Below, one piece after another: positions 43,494-46,825 of a DNA stretch of 46,825 bases; the first letter of the stretch is position 1; each line of letters begins with the position of its first letter. The stretch lies in contig JAUSHX010000030.1 of the NCBI GenBank assembly GCA_030648265.1, positions 1 through 46,825 on the forward strand. The letters run 5' to 3'. Source of the stretch: a bacterium. GTDB taxonomy: Bacteria; Patescibacteriota; Minisyncoccia; Phycocordibacterales; UBA2100. Both the position numbers and the translations under genes were made by a program. Below the pieces are notes generated by a model. The model was not told the DNA's origin. It saw nothing but the letters and a program-made list of their open reading frames with translations, and did not search any database.

Positions 43494-44546
43494 CTAGATT
43501 TTTATTATCCTTTCCCACGACCTGCCGGCGACACCGAAGTGGCCGTAGGTGGCCGTCTCGCGGAAGATGGGGCGGCGCAAGTCCAGGCGTTCAATGATTG
43601 CCTGCGGGCGGAAATCAAAATTCTTCGTGACGATGTGCGTCAGATTTTTTCCCTTGTCGTCAAACGCTTCTATCATTACCGGTTCGGCGCGTCCGATGGC
43701 GTAGGCCACCGATACCAATGCCTTTTTGGCATAGCCATTCGCAACGAGATTCTTGGCGACAAAACGGCACATATATGCGGCCGAGCGGTCAACTTTCATT
43801 GCTTCCTTTCCGGAGAAACAGCCTCCGCCGTGCGGCATGAGACCTCCGTAAGTGTCTACCTGAATCTTTCTGCCGGTGAGTCCTGCATCTGCCATGAAGC
43901 CCCCCTGTACGAATCGGCCTGTCGGATTGACAAGAATTTCTATATTTTTCGTTGAACCGAGAACGGGCGTGAAAAGATGCTTGATGAGTTCCTTTCTAAT
44001 TTCTTCCTGACTGACGGTCTTCGCGTGCTGTGTGGAGCAGAGCGCCGTAATAACCTTGCCTTTTGAAACGGTGACCTGCGTTTTGCCGTCCGGCTTCAGC
44101 CACCGCAATGTTTTGTCGCGGCGCAACTTCTCAAGACGTCGTGCCAGCGCATGTACCAAGACCACACCGAGCGGAAGCATTTCTTTTGTCTCGTTCGTTG
44201 CATATCCGTACATGATGCCCTGGTCTCCGGCACCCCCTGTGTCCACGCCGAGCGCGATGTCGGGGGATTGCTGGGCGACGCGCACGAAAACCTCAAGCTT
44301 GTCCGTGTAGCCGATTTCTCTGTAAACGCGGCGCGCTATTTTTTCAAAATCAACCTTGGCTTTTGTTTTTACTTCGCCGCCAATCATCAAAGTGCCGTGA
44401 CTTCCGAATGTTTCAACACCGGCGCGGCTAAAGGGGTCTTGTTCAAGCATTGCGTCCAGAATCGCGTCGGAAATCTGGTCGCACACCTTGTCAGGGTGTC
44501 CGCACGTTACGCTTTCTACTGTGTATCTCTCAAGTAAGTGGAACAT
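43494..44546 (-). CDS. metK: S-adenosylmethionine synthetase
   Basis: VTCGHPDKVCDQISDAILDA, GAGDQGIMYGYA, GGGCFSGKEAMKVDRSAAY. Confidence 0.96.
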   Translation of the reverse strand: MFHLLERYTVESVTCGHPDKVCDQISDAILDAMLEQDPFSRAGVETFGSHGTLMIGGEVKTKAKVDFEKIARRVYREIGYTDKLEVFVRVAQQSPDIALGVDTGGAGDQGIMYGYATNETKEMLPLGVVLVHALARRLEKLRRDKTLRWLKPDGKTQVTVSKGKVITALCSTQHAKTVSQEEIRKELIKHLFTPVLGSTKNIEILVNPTGRFVQGGFMADAGLTGRKIQVDTYGGLMPHGGGCFSGKEAMKVDRSAAYMCRFVAKNLVANGYAKKALVSVAYAIGRAEPVMIEAFDDKGKNLTHIVTKNFDFRPQAIIERLDLRRPIFRETATYGHFGVAGRSWERIIKI

Positions 44547-44630
44547 AAGATAGTGATTAGAGTATAGGGTATAGCGACTAGGAGCATTCTTATTTCTCTA
44601 GTGGCTAGTTACTAATGGCTAGTGGCTAAT

Positions 44631-44656
44631 AAAAACAATCTCCCGTATGGGAGATT
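44631..44656 (-). terminator. Intrinsic terminator in the metK leader
   Basis: Minus strand AATCTCCC-ATAC-GGGAGATT-GTTTTT. Confidence 0.75.
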
Positions 44657-44662
44657 CTTGTG

Positions 44663-44775
44663 CGAAGTATCTTCCCTTAGGGGCTGGAGGGGGCACACAT
44701 ACGAGGCGTTTTTGCTTCCTCAGTGCTGTCGACGGATCATTGAGCCAGAACTCTCGCCGTACTCTTGATACAAAT
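44663..44775 (-). promoter_or_regulatory. SAM riboswitch-like (SAM-I/IV clan) aptamer upstream of metK
   Basis: Minus strand GTATCAAGAGTACGGCGAGAGTTCTGGCTCAATGATCC...GGGAAGATAC resembles the S-box core; P1 GTATC/GATAC; terminator and metK follow. Confidence 0.7.
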
Positions 44776-44843
44776 ATTGGGGGTGTGCGAGCATCGTAGC
44801 AACATAGCAGGATTTTTGCAATACTGCGTTCATGTGTATAAGT

Positions 44844-45413
44844 ATGCGGAAAATTATATTGGCTTCGGAGTCTCCATGGCGGCGCAAGATTTTAAAAGAT
44901 GCGGGGATATCGTTTACCGTTGAGAAAAGCGGGTACAAAGAAAATATGAACCTCAAACTTTCCCCGCCGGCTCTTGCAAGAAAATTGGCTCTTGGAAAAG
45001 CGCTCGCTGTGGCGAGTAGGCATCAAAATGCGATTGTTATAGGCGCAGACACTTTTGTCGTATTCAATGGGAAAATACTTGGAAAACCAAAGACCCGTGT
45101 TCGTGCCTCCGCGATGCTCAAATCGTTAAGTGGCACGACACACTCGCTTTTAACCGGGTTTGCGATTGTGGATTCCAAAACTGGCAGACATATCACAAGG
45201 GTCGTGACAACAAAAGTGACATTCAGAAAGCTTTCATCACGCGAAATACGCGAATATGTGCAAAGCGGCGAGTCTCTCAATGCAGCAGGCGGTTATGCGA
45301 TCCAAGGAGGCGGTTCAGAGTTAATAAAGGGCATCAAGGGAGATTACGACAATGTAGCGGGTCTTCCGTTGAAAGAACTTATTATAGAGTTGAACAAATT
45401 TAGCCATTCGTAA
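44844..45413 (+). CDS. maf: Maf-like nucleotide pyrophosphatase
   Basis: IILASESPWRRKILKDAGI, VIGADTFVVFNGKILGKP. Confidence 0.9.
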   Translation: MRKIILASESPWRRKILKDAGISFTVEKSGYKENMNLKLSPPALARKLALGKALAVASRHQNAIVIGADTFVVFNGKILGKPKTRVRASAMLKSLSGTTHSLLTGFAIVDSKTGRHITRVVTTKVTFRKLSSREIREYVQSGESLNAAGGYAIQGGGSELIKGIKGDYDNVAGLPLKELIIELNKFSHS

Positions 45414-45433
45414 CAAAGCAAGGACCTCGGCAT

Positions 45434-45452
45434 ACCAAGGACGGTCCTTGGT
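45434..45452. repeat. REP upstream of the RAYT gene
   Basis: ACCAAGGACGGTCCTTGGT. Confidence 0.75.
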
Positions 45453-45466
45453 GATAGAATGGCGAT

Positions 45467-46171
45467 ATGCTAAGACGAGTACCACTGATTTCAGACGAAA
45501 CATATCACGTTTACAACAGGGGCGCGGGTAAGCAACGCATATATACTACGCCGAGAGACTACGAGCGCTTCATGGGACTTCTGTGTCTGGCCAATAGCAA
45601 AGAGCCGATAACATACCGAGGACCGTCCTCGGTAGGGATTTTCAAACAAGAAAAAGAGGCCGCGCCGACTCAAAAGTTGGTTGATGTGCTCGCCTACGTG
45701 CTCATGCCGAATCATTTCCATTTGGTGTTGAAGCAGATAAAAGATGAGGGCATCACCAAGTTTATGCGCAAGCTTGCGACTGGATACTCTATGTATTTCA
45801 ATATCAAGTACGAACACAGCGGCGTTCTGTTCCAAGGACGGTTCAAAAGCAGTCACATTAACTCGGAGCCATATTTTAGATACATCTTCTCGTATGTGCA
45901 TCTTAATCCCGTAGAGCTCATTGAGCCAGACTGGAAAGAAGGAACTATTCGCAATGAGAAAAGGGTGCGGAAATTTCTTGCCGACTACCGATACGGAAGT
46001 TACTTTGACTATTGTGTCGGCGAGCGACCGGAGCGGGCGATTCTCGCTTATGATGATGCGCCGGATTTCTTGAAGGAGCAGAATGATTTGGAAGAAATGC
46101 TTAGCGACTTTTCAAAGGGTCGCATACTCCACACCGATGACGGTGTGATTACCGAGGACCGTCCTCGGTAA
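45467..46171 (+). CDS. REP-associated tyrosine transposase (RAYT, Y1_Tnp)
   Basis: YHVYNRGAGKQRIY, YVLMPNHFHLVLKQ (HUH), YIFSYVHLNPVE. Confidence 0.92.
   Translation: MLRRVPLISDETYHVYNRGAGKQRIYTTPRDYERFMGLLCLANSKEPITYRGPSSVGIFKQEKEAAPTQKLVDVLAYVLMPNHFHLVLKQIKDEGITKFMRKLATGYSMYFNIKYEHSGVLFQGRFKSSHINSEPYFRYIFSYVHLNPVELIEPDWKEGTIRNEKRVRKFLADYRYGSYFDYCVGERPERAILAYDDAPDFLKEQNDLEEMLSDFSKGRILHTDDGVITEDRPR
45614..45634. repeat. REP palindrome inside the RAYT coding sequence
   Basis: TACCGAGGACCGTCCTCGGTA, in-frame YRGPSSVG. Confidence 0.85.
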
Positions 46172-46191
46172 CGGAGGACGGTCCTCGGTAA
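46149..46191. repeat. REP doublet at RAYT 3' end (contains the RAYT stop codon)
   Basis: TTACCGAGGACCGTCCTCGGTAA CGGAGGACGGTCCTCGGTAA. Confidence 0.85.
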
Positions 46192-46420
46192 ATTAAGTTG
46201 AAGAAATCCTGATTTGTTGCATAAAGTTATGCACAAGACTGTGCGGGAGTTATCCACAATTGTTGTGCACCGCAGTCATTGTTGCAGAAAGCGTGGGTGT
46301 ACAATGGTTCCAATTGGCGTGCGACTAGCGCGTCATAAAAGTGCGTAGAATATGTAATTGAGAAAGCGTTCTTTATTAGCGTTTTTATTATCAAGTTAGT
46401 AATTAATTAAGACGAACAAT

Positions 46421-46825
46421 ATGAAAGTGATTTCTATGTTTAGGAAGGAGGGGATAGTGCCCGTGACAATCGCGGCCACGATAGCTTTCTTTCTAGTTGT
46501 TTCTATAGTTCAGGCGACAACCACTATTAGTACGGATATTACGACAGGCGGTGCTCTTAGTGTGGGCACCACCGCAACATTGACGGGGGCTGTCGCTGCC
46601 GGCAGTACATTGTCTGTCACGGGCGCAACCACGCTCGCGAACGCATCTACAACACAGATTTCGGCAAGCGGAATTTCTTGGCTCAATGGAAATGTGAACT
46701 TCGGCGGATTTGCAACGACGACCGCATTAACGGGGGCGTTTGCAACGCGAGGCGCAATAGCGGCATCCAGCACATTGCAGGTTACAGGTAATCAGACGAA
46801 CTACGGAACTCTCACAGTCAGCGGA
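46421..46825 (+). CDS. 5' part of a repetitive secreted/surface protein (runs off window)
   Basis: Open frame MKVISMFRKEGIVPVTIAATIAFFLVVSIVQATTTISTDITTGGALSVGTTATLTG...; signal/TM then Thr/Ser/Ala-rich repeats. Confidence 0.7.
   Translation, partial: MKVISMFRKEGIVPVTIAATIAFFLVVSIVQATTTISTDITTGGALSVGTTATLTGAVAAGSTLSVTGATTLANASTTQISASGISWLNGNVNFGGFATTTALTGAFATRGAIAASSTLQVTGNQTNYGTLTVSG

Noticed and set aside
44681-44760. SRP RNA or tmRNA candidate
   Set aside because: No SRP Alu/GGAA core or tRNA-like domain; the minus strand instead fits a SAM-riboswitch-like aptamer ahead of metK.
1-46825. CRISPR array
   Set aside because: Repeats found are palindromic dispersed pairs; no regularly spaced direct repeats with unique spacers and no cas-like gene.

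Overview
The window looks like a compact bacterial chromosome segment, probably CPR/Patescibacteria (Parcubacteria-like). That placement is inferred from gene style, many single tRNA genes, a short dcw cluster and a VirB2-like protein; I ran no search. Core content: MFS transporter; Cys/Met-metabolism PLP enzyme; argC-argJ-argB-argD; CDF transporter; PEBP protein; glutaredoxin; hpf; fmt/def; two mreB paralogs with mreC/mreD/mrdA; DNA pol III delta'; frr; rseP; proS; greA; prs; small HD alarmone hydrolase-like gene; guaA; mraZ-rsmH-ftsL-ftsI; VirB2-like protein; serine hydrolase; glmS; metK behind a SAM-riboswitch-like leader and terminator; maf; a REP-associated transposase (RAYT); the 5' end of a repetitive surface protein; and 11 tRNA loci. 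The accessory signal is an unusual density of palindromic DNA. (1) A 41+41-bp asymmetric-ended element occurs three times, always between adjacent operon genes: twice 'empty' (95-96 bp) and once carrying a GxxExxY (PDDEXK_3-like) gene whose start and stop codons lie inside the element ends. (2) Three paralogous small winged-helix regulators are each flanked on both sides by their own 30-36 bp palindrome; the palindromes share a two-box half-site layout but differ in sequence, and further sites lie before the HD hydrolase gene and after hpf. (3) A tRNA-Leu(TAG) gene is split in its D-loop by a ~244-bp insert that carries a complete second tRNA-Leu(TAG) between inverted ~51-nt hairpin repeats. 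(4) A conserved structured leader precedes both hpf and proS. (5) Palindromic in-frame inserts resembling Rickettsia palindromic elements sit inside prs, guaA (two), glmS and probably argJ, fmt and a serine hydrolase. (6) A RAYT has its own REP doublets. All novelty statements are provisional because nothing could be searched.
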